Below, piece after piece: positions 53,309-61,595 of a stretch of 64,000 nucleotides of DNA. This DNA is from Candidatus Dechloromonas phosphorivorans (lineage in GTDB: Bacteria > Pseudomonadota > Gammaproteobacteria > Burkholderiales > Rhodocyclaceae). Positions within the stretch are counted from its first letter, which is position 1. Every line of letters starts with the position of its first letter. The notes below the pieces were generated by a model, which saw nothing but the letters and a program-made list of their open reading frames with translations, did no database searches and was not told where the DNA came from. Both the position numbers and the translations under genes were made by a program. The stretch is taken from assembly GCA_016709495.1 (NCBI GenBank), contig JADJMS010000013.1, positions 62,001-126,000 on the forward strand, given 5' to 3'.

Positions 53309-54316
53309 TTAACCCTGTGGGTGCCCGGACTTGCCGGCTTTAACGTCGTTGAACCATTCTTCGTGATGCTCACGCGCCCAGGTTTCATCGACATAACCGG
53401 TTTCCATTGATTTGTAGGCGCCATGCACACCGATTGTGCCCATGTAGATGTGGCCGAATGAAAGCACCAGCATGACGATGGCGGCAACGGCATGAACCAG
53501 ATTGGCCAGCTGCATGTCGGCCCGAGTCTGCCCAAAGTTCGGGAAATCAAGGACCAGACCGGAGACCGCAACGGTCAGACCGAGGATGGTAACGCCGATC
53601 CAGAACCAGGTTTTTTCGCCGAAGTTGAAGCGCCCCGATGGCACATGCTCACCGCTCAGCAAGCCACCGGCCTTGGCGATCCACTGCGCGTCGATGTTTT
53701 GCCAGACGTTGTCACGCGCCCAGACGGCAATCATCGCCAGCATTGAGATCACAAAAATCGGCCCGATAAAGTTATGCACGTTTTTTCCCAGCACCATCAG
53801 GTAGCCAAACAGGCTATGGCCGATCACAGGTATCAGAACGTGCTTGCCAAACAAAATCCCCAGCCCGGTAAGTGCCAGAACGAGAAAACTGCCTGCAGTA
53901 ATCCAATGCACCACTCGTTCATAACGCGGAAAACGCTGGATCAGTTTGCCCGTCAGCTTGTCGTGATTGGTCAGCGGACCTTTGATCTTGTAGAAGCCAA
54001 ATATCGCAGCAACCACCAATAGCAGCAACCACCCCCCATAAAAGGTCACCACGTCATTGCGCAGATGCCGCCATGAGTCGCCGCCGGTCTGAATCAGCAC
54101 GCCCGCCTCATTCGCCGGATTGTTGGTGAAATGCGCCTTGTCCTGGCGCACTTCAGCCCACATTGGCGCGTTATTGCCGGGTTGGCTCTGCTGTCGCTCA
54201 GCCTGTTTTTGTGCCGGCGGCGCATCTGCCGCACGCAGCGGCATGCTCCAGGCCAGCATCAGGCAGACGGCAATCAGCCAGCGCCCGAGCCAGGAAGCAT
54301 AATTTGAAGTCGTCAT
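53309..54316 (-). CDS. Formate dehydrogenase cytochrome b subunit (gamma)
   Basis: The protein has 335 residues. A signal peptide (LIAVCLMLAWSMPLRAA) and a periplasmic segment precede at least four transmembrane helices (VTFYGGWLLLLVVAAIFGF, VVHWITAGSFLVLALTGLG, HNFIGPIFVISMLAMIAVW, WFWIGVTILGLTVAVSG). Conserved histidines (RVVHW, GHSLFGY, LVHAVAA, GHIYMG) are heme ligands of the b556 type. It passes electrons from formate to the quinone pool. ATG 54316 with GAGGAG is the start; longer frames lack support. Confidence 0.92.
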   Translation of the reverse strand: MTTSNYASWLGRWLIAVCLMLAWSMPLRAADAPPAQKQAERQQSQPGNNAPMWAEVRQDKAHFTNNPANEAGVLIQTGGDSWRHLRNDVVTFYGGWLLLLVVAAIFGFYKIKGPLTNHDKLTGKLIQRFPRYERVVHWITAGSFLVLALTGLGILFGKHVLIPVIGHSLFGYLMVLGKNVHNFIGPIFVISMLAMIAVWARDNVWQNIDAQWIAKAGGLLSGEHVPSGRFNFGEKTWFWIGVTILGLTVAVSGLVLDFPNFGQTRADMQLANLVHAVAAIVMLVLSFGHIYMGTIGVHGAYKSMETGYVDETWAREHHEEWFNDVKAGKSGHPQG

Positions 54317-54326
54317 CGTCAACTCC

Positions 54327-54548
54327 TCAGTTAGCTTTCTTGTACTCGTTTTGCGCCTGATTGCGTGCGGCCAGCGCGGCCTCCCAGGCCTGCTTGTTGC
54401 CCGCAAACTGCCCACCTTCCCAGGGCCGGGTATCCGACTTGCCCTGGTAGTTGCCCGGCTTGTACTGGGCAACTTGCGAATATTCACCGCAAGCTGAAAG
54501 ACTGAGACCTAGTGTCGCGGTCAACGCCAAAATGAGTTCCTTTTTCAT
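54327..54548 (-). CDS. Small formate dehydrogenase-cluster lipoprotein
   Basis: The protein has 73 residues, with signal peptide ILALTATLGLSLSAC and lipobox LSAC. The mature part is hydrophilic (YSQVAQYKPGNYQGKSDTRP, WEAALAARNQAQNEYKK). Lies between beta and gamma subunit genes, overlapping the beta-subunit stop by 4 bases, so it probably assists the periplasmic complex. A near copy of the dispersed motif lies in the signal peptide. No named family recognised. Confidence 0.72.
   Translation of the reverse strand: MKKELILALTATLGLSLSACGEYSQVAQYKPGNYQGKSDTRPWEGGQFAGNKQAWEAALAARNQAQNEYKKAN
54513..54533 (+). repeat. Near copy of dispersed GTTRCGGTCRAC motif
   Basis: Plus strand GTCGCGGTCAACGCCAAAAT: one mismatch in the core (C for T), full 3' extension. 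It overlaps the signal-peptide codons of the small lipoprotein on the opposite strand. Confidence 0.6.
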
Positions 54549-55198
54549 TTTTGCCCCTCCCGGTTTTGTTCACGTGCGCGCTCCTGGGTACGTTCCTGCG
54601 CCTGCTCCGGTTTGCCGTAAGCCGTCGTCCAGCCCCAGGCCGCATCGCCGGCTTTGCCACGACGCAAGGCGCGGTCGCGGAAAATATCGGAAATCACCGG
54701 CGCGTCACCTGCCAGCAAGGCCTTGGTTGCACACATTTCGGCGCAGGCCGGCAACTTGCCTTCGGAAATACGGTTGCGGCCATATTTCTCGAACTCTTCC
54801 TTGGAGTTGTTCTCTTCCGGGCCACCGGAACAGAAGGTGCATTTGTCCATCTTGCCACGTGCGCCAAAGGCCGCCGGGCCACTCGGGAACTGCGGTGCGC
54901 CAAACGGGCAGGCAAAGAGGCAGTAGCCACAACCGATACAGGCATCCTTGTTATGCAGGACCACGCCATCTTCGGTTTTGTAGAAGCAGTTGGTCGGGCA
55001 AACCGCCATGCAGGGCGCATCCGAACAGTGCATGCAGGAGACGGAAATCGATTTTTCGCCCGGCACACCGTCGTTGATGGTGACGACACGCCGGCGATTT
55101 ACGCCCCACGGCAATTCATGTTCGTTTTTACAGGCAGTGACGCAACCATTGCATTCGATGCAGCGTTCAGCGTCAGAGAGAAATTTCATACGAGCCAT
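54545..55198 (-). CDS. Formate dehydrogenase iron-sulfur subunit (beta)
   Basis: The protein has 217 residues and carries four [4Fe-4S] sites: CIECNGCVTACKNEHE, CMHCSDAPCMAVCPTN, CIGCGYCLFACPFG and a fourth group with CTFC and CAEMC. It lacks the C-terminal membrane anchor of FdnH-type subunits, as in Fdh3-like enzymes. It transfers electrons from the alpha subunit to the cytochrome b subunit. The C-terminus is unusually rich in Gln/Arg/Glu. Lies 12 bases after the alpha-subunit gene. Confidence 0.93.
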   Translation of the reverse strand: MARMKFLSDAERCIECNGCVTACKNEHELPWGVNRRRVVTINDGVPGEKSISVSCMHCSDAPCMAVCPTNCFYKTEDGVVLHNKDACIGCGYCLFACPFGAPQFPSGPAAFGARGKMDKCTFCSGGPEENNSKEEFEKYGRNRISEGKLPACAEMCATKALLAGDAPVISDIFRDRALRRGKAGDAAWGWTTAYGKPEQAQERTQERAREQNREGQK

Positions 55199-55210
55199 TG
55201 TTATTCTCCT

Positions 55211-58132
55211 TTAGGCTTTAACAACGCGGCAAAGCGTGGTCTTGGTTTCCTGCATCATGGTCACCGAGTCATAACCATAGGTTGTGCCCTGATTGACTGA
55301 TTCGCCACGCACAATCGGTGCCGAACCTTCCGGGTAAAACTCCAGCATGTCCTTGCCTTGCCACCATCCCGAGAAATGGAAGGGTAGGAAAACCGTACCC
55401 GGTGCAACGCGCTCGGTCACCTGCGCACGCAACTTCATGCGCCCCTTGCTCGGCGTTTCGACCCACATGAACTCACCGTTGCGGACACCGGCATTGTTGG
55501 CATCCTTGGGATTCACTTCGGCGAACATTTCCTGCTGCAGTTCGGCCAACCACGGATTGGAACGGGTTTCCTCGCCACCACCCTCGTATTCGACCAGACG
55601 ACCGGATGTCATGATGATCGGATACTCCTTGGAGATATCCTTGACCTTGTCCTGCAGTGTTTTGTACAGGGTTGGCAAACGCCAGAAGACCTTTTTGTCG
55701 GCCGGTTGCGGATATTTCTCGATCAGATCCGGTCGTGGCGAATACATCGGCTCACGGTGCAGCGGCACCGGGTCAGGGAAGTTCCAGACCACCGCACGCG
55801 CCTTGGCGTTACCAAAGGGATGGCAGCCGTGCACTTTCATGACGACACGCTGTATACCGCCGGAACGGTCGGTCTTCCAGTTCTTGCCTTCGGCCAGTTT
55901 CTTCTCGTCGTCGGTCAGGTCGTCCCACCAGCCCAGTTTCTTCAACAGAACGTGGTCGAATTCCGGGTAGCCCATTTGCAGATCAGCGCCCTTGGAAGCA
56001 GAACCGTCTTCGGCAAGCAGTGATACACCATCCTTCTCGACGCCGAAGTTGGCGCGGAAGTTGCCGCCGCCTTCCATGACGTGCTTGGAGGTGTCGTAGA
56101 GGTTGGGCGTACCGGGGTGCTTCATTTCCGGCGTGCCGTAACACGGCCAGGGCAGGCCGAAATACTCGCCATCGCACGGGCCGCCATTGGCCTTCAGCGT
56201 TTTGACGTCGAAGGTGTGCATGTTCTTCATGTGCAACTTCAGGCGTTCCGGCGACTGGCCGGTATAGCCGATGGTCCAGCAACCCTTGTTGATTTCGCGC
56301 AGGATGTCTTCGATTTCCGGTTCATCCCAGCCCTGCTTGTCCTTGAGCACCTTGATGTTCTTGCACAACTCTTTTTCAAAGCCGAACTTCTTGGCAAAGG
56401 CGTACATGATGGTGTGGTCAGGCTTGGATTCGAACAGCGGTTCGATGACCTTCTCGCCCCACTGGATGGAGCGGTTGGAGGCCGTCCGCGAGCCAACCGT
56501 TTCAAACTGGGTACAGGCCGGCAGCAGATAGACGCCATCCTTGCGCATCATCGCCGACATGGCTGCCGTTGCGGATGGATAGGGATCGATGACGACCAGC
56601 AGATCAAGTTTCTTCATCGCCTCAACCATTTCCAGGCCGCGCGTTTGACTGTTGGGCGCCATACCCCAATACACCACGGCGCGCAGATTGGAATCCTGGT
56701 CAATGACTTCGTTCTTTTCCAGCACCCCGTCGATCCAGCGCGAGACGGTGATACCAGACTTCTCCATCATGCCCTGCGAAGCATATTGCTTCTTGACCCA
56801 CTCGTAATCAACGCCCCAGACCGCACACCAATGCTTCCACGAACCGGCGGCCAAACCATAGTAGCCAGGCAGCGAATCCGGATTCGGGCCAACGTCAGTC
56901 GCGCCCTGTACGTTGTCGTGACCACGGAAAATGTTGGTGCCACCGCCGGATACACCGACGTTACCAAGCACCAACTGCAAAATACACATGGCGCGCACAT
57001 TGGCGTTACCGACCGTATGCTGGGTTTGGCCCATACACCAGACAACGGTGGACGGCTTGTTCTTGGCCAGCATCTCGGCAATCTTCAACACTTCAGCTTC
57101 GGGAATACCGGTCACGTCCTGGACCTTGTCCGGCGTCCACTTCATCACCTCTTCCTTGACCTTGTCGATGCCATGCACGCGGGCCTTCAGGTATTCCTTG
57201 TCCTCCCAGCCGTTGCTGAAGATGTGGTAGAGCATGCCCCAGATGAAGGGGATGTCGGTACCGGAACGAATACGTGAATAAATATCGGCCTTGGCTGCCG
57301 TGCGCGTAAAGCGCGGATCTACGACCGCCATCTTGCAGCCGTTTTCCTTGGCGTGCAGCATGTGCAGCATCGACACCGGGTGCGCCTCTGCGGCATTAGA
57401 GCCGATGTACAAAGCCGCTTTGGAAAACTGCATATCGTTGTAGGAGTTGGTCATCGCACCATAACCCCAGGTATTGGCGACGCCGGCGACCGTGGTCGAG
57501 TGGCAGACGCGAGCCTGGTGGTCCATGTTGTTGGTGCCGAAGAAGGAAACGAACTTGCGCATCAGGTACGCCTGCTCATTGCTCTGCTTCGACGAGCCGA
57601 CCCAATAGGTGGCATCCGGGCCACTTTCCTTTTTGATTGCCAGCAGTTTCTCGCTAACTTCATTGAGCGCCTGCTCCCAGCTGATCTTGCGGTACTTGCC
57701 ATCAACCAGTTTCATCGGATATTTCAGGCGATGCTCGCCGTGACCATGTTCACGAACCGAGGCGCCCTTGGCGCAATGCGCGCCGAGGTTGATCGGTGAA
57801 TCGAACACAGGTTCCTGACGGATCCAGACACCATTCTTGACCACCGCATCAATCGCACAACCTACCGAGCAGTGGGTACAAACCGTGCGTTTGACCTCGA
57901 CTCCGGCTTCGCCCTTAGCGGCATCGGCCGCCTCGGCGCTGCCAATCATGTTGTAGGGCAGCTGGGTAGCCATCGCGCCACCGCCAGCCACCAGGCCGGA
58001 GCGCTTGAGGAAGGTGCGGCGATCCATGGTTTTGGCCAAGACGCCGTTAAGTGTTGCGGTCGACGCCGGATTTTGCTCAAAATTTGCAGCCGATTCACGG
58101 CGGGTTGATGCGGAGGATTTTCTGGTCAGCAT
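55211..58132 (-). CDS. Formate dehydrogenase catalytic subunit (alpha), cysteine type
   Basis: This is a 973-residue molybdopterin oxidoreductase. An N-terminal extension precedes the twin-arginine signal DRRTFLKRSGLVAGGG, so it is exported folded. The first cluster is CTHCSVGC...HCAKG. The metal ligand is Cys210 in HQARVCHSTTVAG (TGC at 57503-57505), where FdnG-type enzymes have selenocysteine. SNAAEAHPV and GVSGGGTNIFRGHDNVQGATD follow. ATG 58132 with GGGAG is the start; an internal ATG at 58027 lacks a ribosome-binding site. It oxidises formate in the periplasm, and the metal could be Mo or W. Confidence 0.95.
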   Translation of the reverse strand: MLTRKSSASTRRESAANFEQNPASTATLNGVLAKTMDRRTFLKRSGLVAGGGAMATQLPYNMIGSAEAADAAKGEAGVEVKRTVCTHCSVGCAIDAVVKNGVWIRQEPVFDSPINLGAHCAKGASVREHGHGEHRLKYPMKLVDGKYRKISWEQALNEVSEKLLAIKKESGPDATYWVGSSKQSNEQAYLMRKFVSFFGTNNMDHQARVCHSTTVAGVANTWGYGAMTNSYNDMQFSKAALYIGSNAAEAHPVSMLHMLHAKENGCKMAVVDPRFTRTAAKADIYSRIRSGTDIPFIWGMLYHIFSNGWEDKEYLKARVHGIDKVKEEVMKWTPDKVQDVTGIPEAEVLKIAEMLAKNKPSTVVWCMGQTQHTVGNANVRAMCILQLVLGNVGVSGGGTNIFRGHDNVQGATDVGPNPDSLPGYYGLAAGSWKHWCAVWGVDYEWVKKQYASQGMMEKSGITVSRWIDGVLEKNEVIDQDSNLRAVVYWGMAPNSQTRGLEMVEAMKKLDLLVVIDPYPSATAAMSAMMRKDGVYLLPACTQFETVGSRTASNRSIQWGEKVIEPLFESKPDHTIMYAFAKKFGFEKELCKNIKVLKDKQGWDEPEIEDILREINKGCWTIGYTGQSPERLKLHMKNMHTFDVKTLKANGGPCDGEYFGLPWPCYGTPEMKHPGTPNLYDTSKHVMEGGGNFRANFGVEKDGVSLLAEDGSASKGADLQMGYPEFDHVLLKKLGWWDDLTDDEKKLAEGKNWKTDRSGGIQRVVMKVHGCHPFGNAKARAVVWNFPDPVPLHREPMYSPRPDLIEKYPQPADKKVFWRLPTLYKTLQDKVKDISKEYPIIMTSGRLVEYEGGGEETRSNPWLAELQQEMFAEVNPKDANNAGVRNGEFMWVETPSKGRMKLRAQVTERVAPGTVFLPFHFSGWWQGKDMLEFYPEGSAPIVRGESVNQGTTYGYDSVTMMQETKTTLCRVVKA
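58052..58067 (+). repeat. Copy of dispersed GTTRCGGTCRAC motif
   Basis: TGTTGCGGTCGACGCC on the plus strand, opposite the N-terminal extension of the formate dehydrogenase alpha subunit. Confidence 0.7.
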
Positions 58133-58145
58133 GCTCGTCTCCCGA

Positions 58146-58349
58146 TCAAACCCGCGCGGTGCGGTAGTAGTTGCTGACGTGAGCCGTTTGCTCGTAACTG
58201 CCAGATTTCTCTTCGGCACTTACGACGACTGGCTTGGCCACTTCCTTGCCGGTAACCGCCGTTGCCACAACCGCAACAGCACCGGCACTGCCGACACCTG
58301 CGGCGAGCAGAAAACTGCGGCGCTTGAGGTTGGTTTCTTTGTTATTCAT
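58146..58349 (-). CDS. Small twin-arginine-signal protein of formate dehydrogenase clusters
   Basis: The protein has 67 residues. NLKRRSFLLAAGVGSAGAVA is a twin-arginine signal/anchor, and the short remainder (VVVSAEEKSGSYEQTAHVSN, YYRTARV) is hydrophilic. Tiny twin-arginine proteins of this kind are regularly found just upstream of FDH alpha genes. ATG 58349 follows GGAGGAG. It probably helps export or assembly. It lies 13 bases before the alpha-subunit gene. Confidence 0.85.
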   Translation of the reverse strand: MNNKETNLKRRSFLLAAGVGSAGAVAVVATAVTGKEVAKPVVVSAEEKSGSYEQTAHVSNYYRTARV

Positions 58350-58374
58350 GGTTCCGCTCCTCCAAAAACTCAAA

Positions 58375-58995
58375 TCACAACATGTCGAACGCGAGGCGCT
58401 CGATATCAAAAAAGGCACGCACCAAAGCCGCAGTGCGCGGATAAAAACAGGCGTCCGGCGCTTGCTCAAGCGCGTCGCTCAAACGATCAACCCACGGTTC
58501 AATGTGGGCTGCAAAAAAGGCTTTCTGGCGCTCAAGTCCGGCAGCATCCGGGCCAGTCAAAATCAGGTGACGCATGACATCGCTCAGCGCGGCAAAGTGG
58601 TCTTCCGACTCCATGATGCCCATCCGGCGACCCAGGCCGAGCTTGGCCAGATCGTCACGCAACTCAACGACCGGCTCTTCCATCAGAAAGCCAGCAAGGT
58701 AGAAGGAGCCAAACAACATCACTTCCGGCCGACCGATGGTAAGGAAAAGGCGGGTGTATTCCTCCTCCAGCGCCTCCGGCGTCGCCTCACGGGCGGCATC
58801 ACCAAGTACCAGCCAGGCTTGGCCAAGGGCACTCTGGCTGCTACCGAAATTGCGGACAAAGCCGTTCAACATCGCCAAAAACTCGGCATCAGCCGGTGCC
58901 GCAAAAAGGCGTGAAAGTACGGCGTAATGTTCAGCCCGGGCACGATCTTCTTCGCTGAGAACCGGTACGGCGTTGCGTTCGAGTACGGCGCTCAT
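58375..58995 (-). CDS. TorD/DmsD-family molybdoenzyme chaperone
   Basis: This 206-residue all-helical protein has the TorD-family pattern: EHYAVLSRLFAAPADAEFLAML, EEEYTRLFLTIGRPEVMLFG, GSFYLAGFLMEE, DHFAALSDVMRHLIL. YLAGF with a downstream DHF block resembles the signal-peptide binding region. It should proofread or mature the twin-arginine formate dehydrogenase. Its start overlaps the stop of the upstream Fe-S gene by 4 bases. Confidence 0.88.
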   Translation of the reverse strand: MSAVLERNAVPVLSEEDRARAEHYAVLSRLFAAPADAEFLAMLNGFVRNFGSSQSALGQAWLVLGDAAREATPEALEEEYTRLFLTIGRPEVMLFGSFYLAGFLMEEPVVELRDDLAKLGLGRRMGIMESEDHFAALSDVMRHLILTGPDAAGLERQKAFFAAHIEPWVDRLSDALEQAPDACFYPRTAALVRAFFDIERLAFDML

Positions 58996-61058
58996 TCCGT
59001 CATCTCCCAGGCTTTGAGGCTGTTTTCAGTATTAATCAGATCAACCACCCGGCAATCGGCGCACATGCTCAACCGGGCGCGTGCTTCGGGTGTGGCAAAC
59101 ATGCTGTGGCCAACCAATTTGGCCAGCATGTTGTCGATCAGCGGCTTGGCGCCCATCGGCTTGCCACAGGCGGTGCAGCAGAAAACTTCGGCCTCACTCA
59201 GCACGCGCTCATGACGCCTGTCCTTGAGCAACAGCCGCGGCTTCAGGGTGATTGCATTTTCCGGGCAGGTTTGCGCGCAAATGCCGCATTGCAAGCAGTT
59301 CCGTTCGAGGAAAGACAGACGCGGCGCATCGGCTGCCGCTTTCAAGGCATTGGCCGGGCAAGCGCCGACACAAGACATGCAGGACGTACAGGCAGCGCTG
59401 ACCTCCAGCGTTCCAAATGGCGCACCAACTGGCAGGTCGATAGCGTCAACGGCGGCGGGCGCGTGCTTCAGCAGGTGGTCAAAGATGAATTCAAGCGTCG
59501 TGCGTTTGTCGGCCAGCAAACGTAATTCGGCGGCCGGCACGGCGACGGAAACAGGCCAGGCAGCCAATGCTGCGAGCAGGTCACTTTCGGCGTCGATCAC
59601 CTTGAGGTATTCGCCGTTAAAACCCAGTCCATTGAGAATATTGTGCCCGAGCGATGCCTGTTTGCGCAGCGGCGCCAAATCGTGCGAACAGGCACCGAGC
59701 ACTGCGACTTGCGTCGCGCCCAGCGCAACAGCACCGAGCAGCAGATCAAGTCCGACAGCATCGACACTCCAGGTTTCGAGCGGAATGACATTCGCCGGCA
59801 AAGTCTTACCGGCGCGCTTCAGGGCGGCCAATTGCTTGCTGCCCGCCTCGGCAGAATGGAATAGCAGGCAAGCGTTTTCGCCACCAGCCTCGCGATAGGC
59901 GGCAAGTTGCACCTTGATCGCCAGACCGACATCAGCGACGCGCGGATATTGGTAAGCCAGCGCACCGGACGGGCAAACCGTGGTGCAAGTGCCGCAACCC
60001 TGGCAGAGGTAGGGGTCAAGCTTGATCGTGTTGCCAGCGCTGACAATCGCTTCGGTAGAACAGACTTCAATGCAGTTGCTGCAACCCGCTTTTTGCGAAC
60101 GGCTGTGGGCGCACAAACGCTCATTGACCGCCACGTAGCGCGGCTTTTCAAATTCACCATCGAAGCCAAGCAGATCAATGACGGCAAGCGCCTGATCCAG
60201 CGGATCACGGCCCGGCGCTGCATATCCCGGCGGGAATTCAACGCGATTGAGCAGGGCTTGCGGCGAGAGATCAAGGACCACGTCGCATTCGGCAGACTTG
60301 GCGATACCGGCATCCTGCCAGTTCAGCACAAAGGCGCCGAGGTGACCGGCAAGCTGCACCGCACCGCCCGTTTCGAACACAAAATCGGGCGCTTCCGGCA
60401 GGTCGACCGGAACAGATTGAGCGCCCAGCGCCAGCACCATCACTTCGCGCTGGCCGGCCAAACGCTCAGCCCAGCCTATCGCCACTTCAGCCTCACCAAC
60501 AATCAATAGCCGGCAGCCGGCACAATTTGTCGGGGCGCGGTCCGCCAGGCAGCGGGGGGGGCCGCGGGGGGGGGGGGCGGGGGGGCGGGCGCGGGGCCCG
60601 GGGGGGGGGCCTTGTGCGGCGGGCCGCCCGCCGGCGGGGGGGGCGGGGGCGGGCGCGGGGGCGGGCGGGGGCGGGGCGGGGGGCGGGGGGTTGTCCAGCA
60701 CCGCCATTGTCGGCGCCGTTTCGCCTGCTGCTGCCGGCTCTTCGGCAGGGTTCTCAAACAGCGCCCGCGTCTGATTGAGCAGCGCCATCATTTCATCGGG
60801 AATCGGCTCGCTGATCGAGTAATCATCTATGTATATATCCAGCCCATCCATCACGTTGAAATGCGGATCGGCAAAGAGGGTTTTCATCGCCTTGCGGCGA
60901 ATTTCCTCACTGATTTCCTGGCGCATGAACTGGCCGAAATCACTGTCCGGGCCGAGATTGGCGAGCAAGGTTTCACCATCCGGGATTTCTGCGGTCGACA
61001 CCGTTTCGGCGGCTTTTTTCAGCCGCGACCAGCGCGAGAAACGGCCACCCTCGCTCAC
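58992..61058 (-). CDS. DUF3306 domain joined to a 4Fe-4S ferredoxin-type protein (junction in corrupt sequence)
   Basis: As sequenced this is one 688-codon frame. The first ~100 residues (GGRFSRWSRLKKAAE, FGQFMRQEISEEIRRKAMKT, DDYSISEPIP) are a DUF3306 domain. The C-terminal ~500 residues carry cysteine clusters (CSNCIEVCSTEA, CQGCGTCTTVCPSGALAYQY, CTSCMSCVGACP, CLQCGICAQTCPENAITLKP) and a final CCTACG...CADCR site. The two are normally separate neighbouring genes in formate dehydrogenase loci. They are joined here only across the G-rich tract at 60545-60695, whose translation is an implausible Pro/Ala/Gly/Arg run. I therefore suspect two genes with the real stop and start lost. Confidence 0.8.
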   Translation of the reverse strand: MSEGGRFSRWSRLKKAAETVSTAEIPDGETLLANLGPDSDFGQFMRQEISEEIRRKAMKTLFADPHFNVMDGLDIYIDDYSISEPIPDEMMALLNQTRALFENPAEEPAAAGETAPTMAVLDNPPPPAPPPPAPAPAPAPPAGGRPAAQGPPPGPRARPPAPPPRGPPRCLADRAPTNCAGCRLLIVGEAEVAIGWAERLAGQREVMVLALGAQSVPVDLPEAPDFVFETGGAVQLAGHLGAFVLNWQDAGIAKSAECDVVLDLSPQALLNRVEFPPGYAAPGRDPLDQALAVIDLLGFDGEFEKPRYVAVNERLCAHSRSQKAGCSNCIEVCSTEAIVSAGNTIKLDPYLCQGCGTCTTVCPSGALAYQYPRVADVGLAIKVQLAAYREAGGENACLLFHSAEAGSKQLAALKRAGKTLPANVIPLETWSVDAVGLDLLLGAVALGATQVAVLGACSHDLAPLRKQASLGHNILNGLGFNGEYLKVIDAESDLLAALAAWPVSVAVPAAELRLLADKRTTLEFIFDHLLKHAPAAVDAIDLPVGAPFGTLEVSAACTSCMSCVGACPANALKAAADAPRLSFLERNCLQCGICAQTCPENAITLKPRLLLKDRRHERVLSEAEVFCCTACGKPMGAKPLIDNMLAKLVGHSMFATPEARARLSMCADCRVVDLINTENSLKAWEMTE
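60545..60695. other. Extreme G-rich low-complexity tract, probably corrupted sequence
   Basis: The plus strand is almost only G with scattered C, including runs of 9-12 G, and almost no A or T over 150 bases. Nothing else in the window resembles it. It falls exactly at the DUF3306/ferredoxin gene junction. Low-quality base calling or failed gap filling is the best explanation; a real proline/alanine-rich linker is possible but would not need such homopolymers. Confidence 0.75.
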
Positions 61059-61531
61059 GGTTGCGCTTCCTTGGCCTGATCACGGAAAGGATCGTTACGC
61101 TTGATTTTCTTGCGCGCCGCCGGCTTGTAATGCGTATTGACGAAGTCGCCCAACCAGTCGGCAATCTCCGGCGGCATCGGCACACCGTCGCATTGCTCGC
61201 CAGAATCCAGCCAGCGCGCGGCTTCGCCGTAGCTCAGGCTGAGCGCGGTCGGTTTGGCAAAATCATCCTCCAACCGCCACATGACAAAAACCCGTGGCTC
61301 CGGCGAAGTCAGATTGAGGTGATAGTTATCGACCTCGTCGCGAAACAACTCCAGCTCAAAGCGCCCGACCAGAAAGCGCTCGCGTTCGTCATCAGCAAAA
61401 ATCGACCGAGCCGGTGCATCAACCGCCGTATCAAACGCCGGCACCACACCAATCGCTTCCCACTTTTCACTCACCCAGCGGTTGTCGAGGCGGACCATTT
61501 CGATAATCACGGCAACGGGGAACTGTTTCAT
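61055..61531 (-). CDS. DUF3305 domain protein
   Basis: The protein has 158 residues. It starts MKQFPVAVIIEMVRLDNRWV with KWEAIGVVP, the DUF3305 signature. FLVGRFELELFRDEVDNYHL and PRVFVMWRLEDD follow, and the C-terminus is basic (YKPAARKKIKRN). ATG 61531 is chosen because the conserved part starts there; the frame extends to 61711 without support. It is first in the formate dehydrogenase operon, overlaps the DUF3306 start by 4 bases, and is divergent from fdhD. Role unknown. Confidence 0.85.
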   Translation of the reverse strand: MKQFPVAVIIEMVRLDNRWVSEKWEAIGVVPAFDTAVDAPARSIFADDERERFLVGRFELELFRDEVDNYHLNLTSPEPRVFVMWRLEDDFAKPTALSLSYGEAARWLDSGEQCDGVPMPPEIADWLGDFVNTHYKPAARKKIKRNDPFRDQAKEAQP

Positions 61532-61595
61532 GGCACTTTCCGGGAACACTTTTTTCCAGCATAGCCCAAGTTTGGCCCCGTGTAGAATCAGATTG

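Noticed and set aside
56081..57277. 398-codon plus-strand frame opposite the formate dehydrogenase alpha subunit
   Set aside because: It lies wholly opposite a clearly conserved enzyme, has no recognisable domain and no start signal.
57503..57505. Possible selenocysteine codon in formate dehydrogenase
   Set aside because: The codon at the metal-ligand position is TGC, and the frame needs no TGA readthrough.
61532..61595. FNR-type anaerobic operator between DUF3305 and fdhD
   Set aside because: The divergent promoter region would suit it, but I found no TTGAT-N4-ATCAA match.
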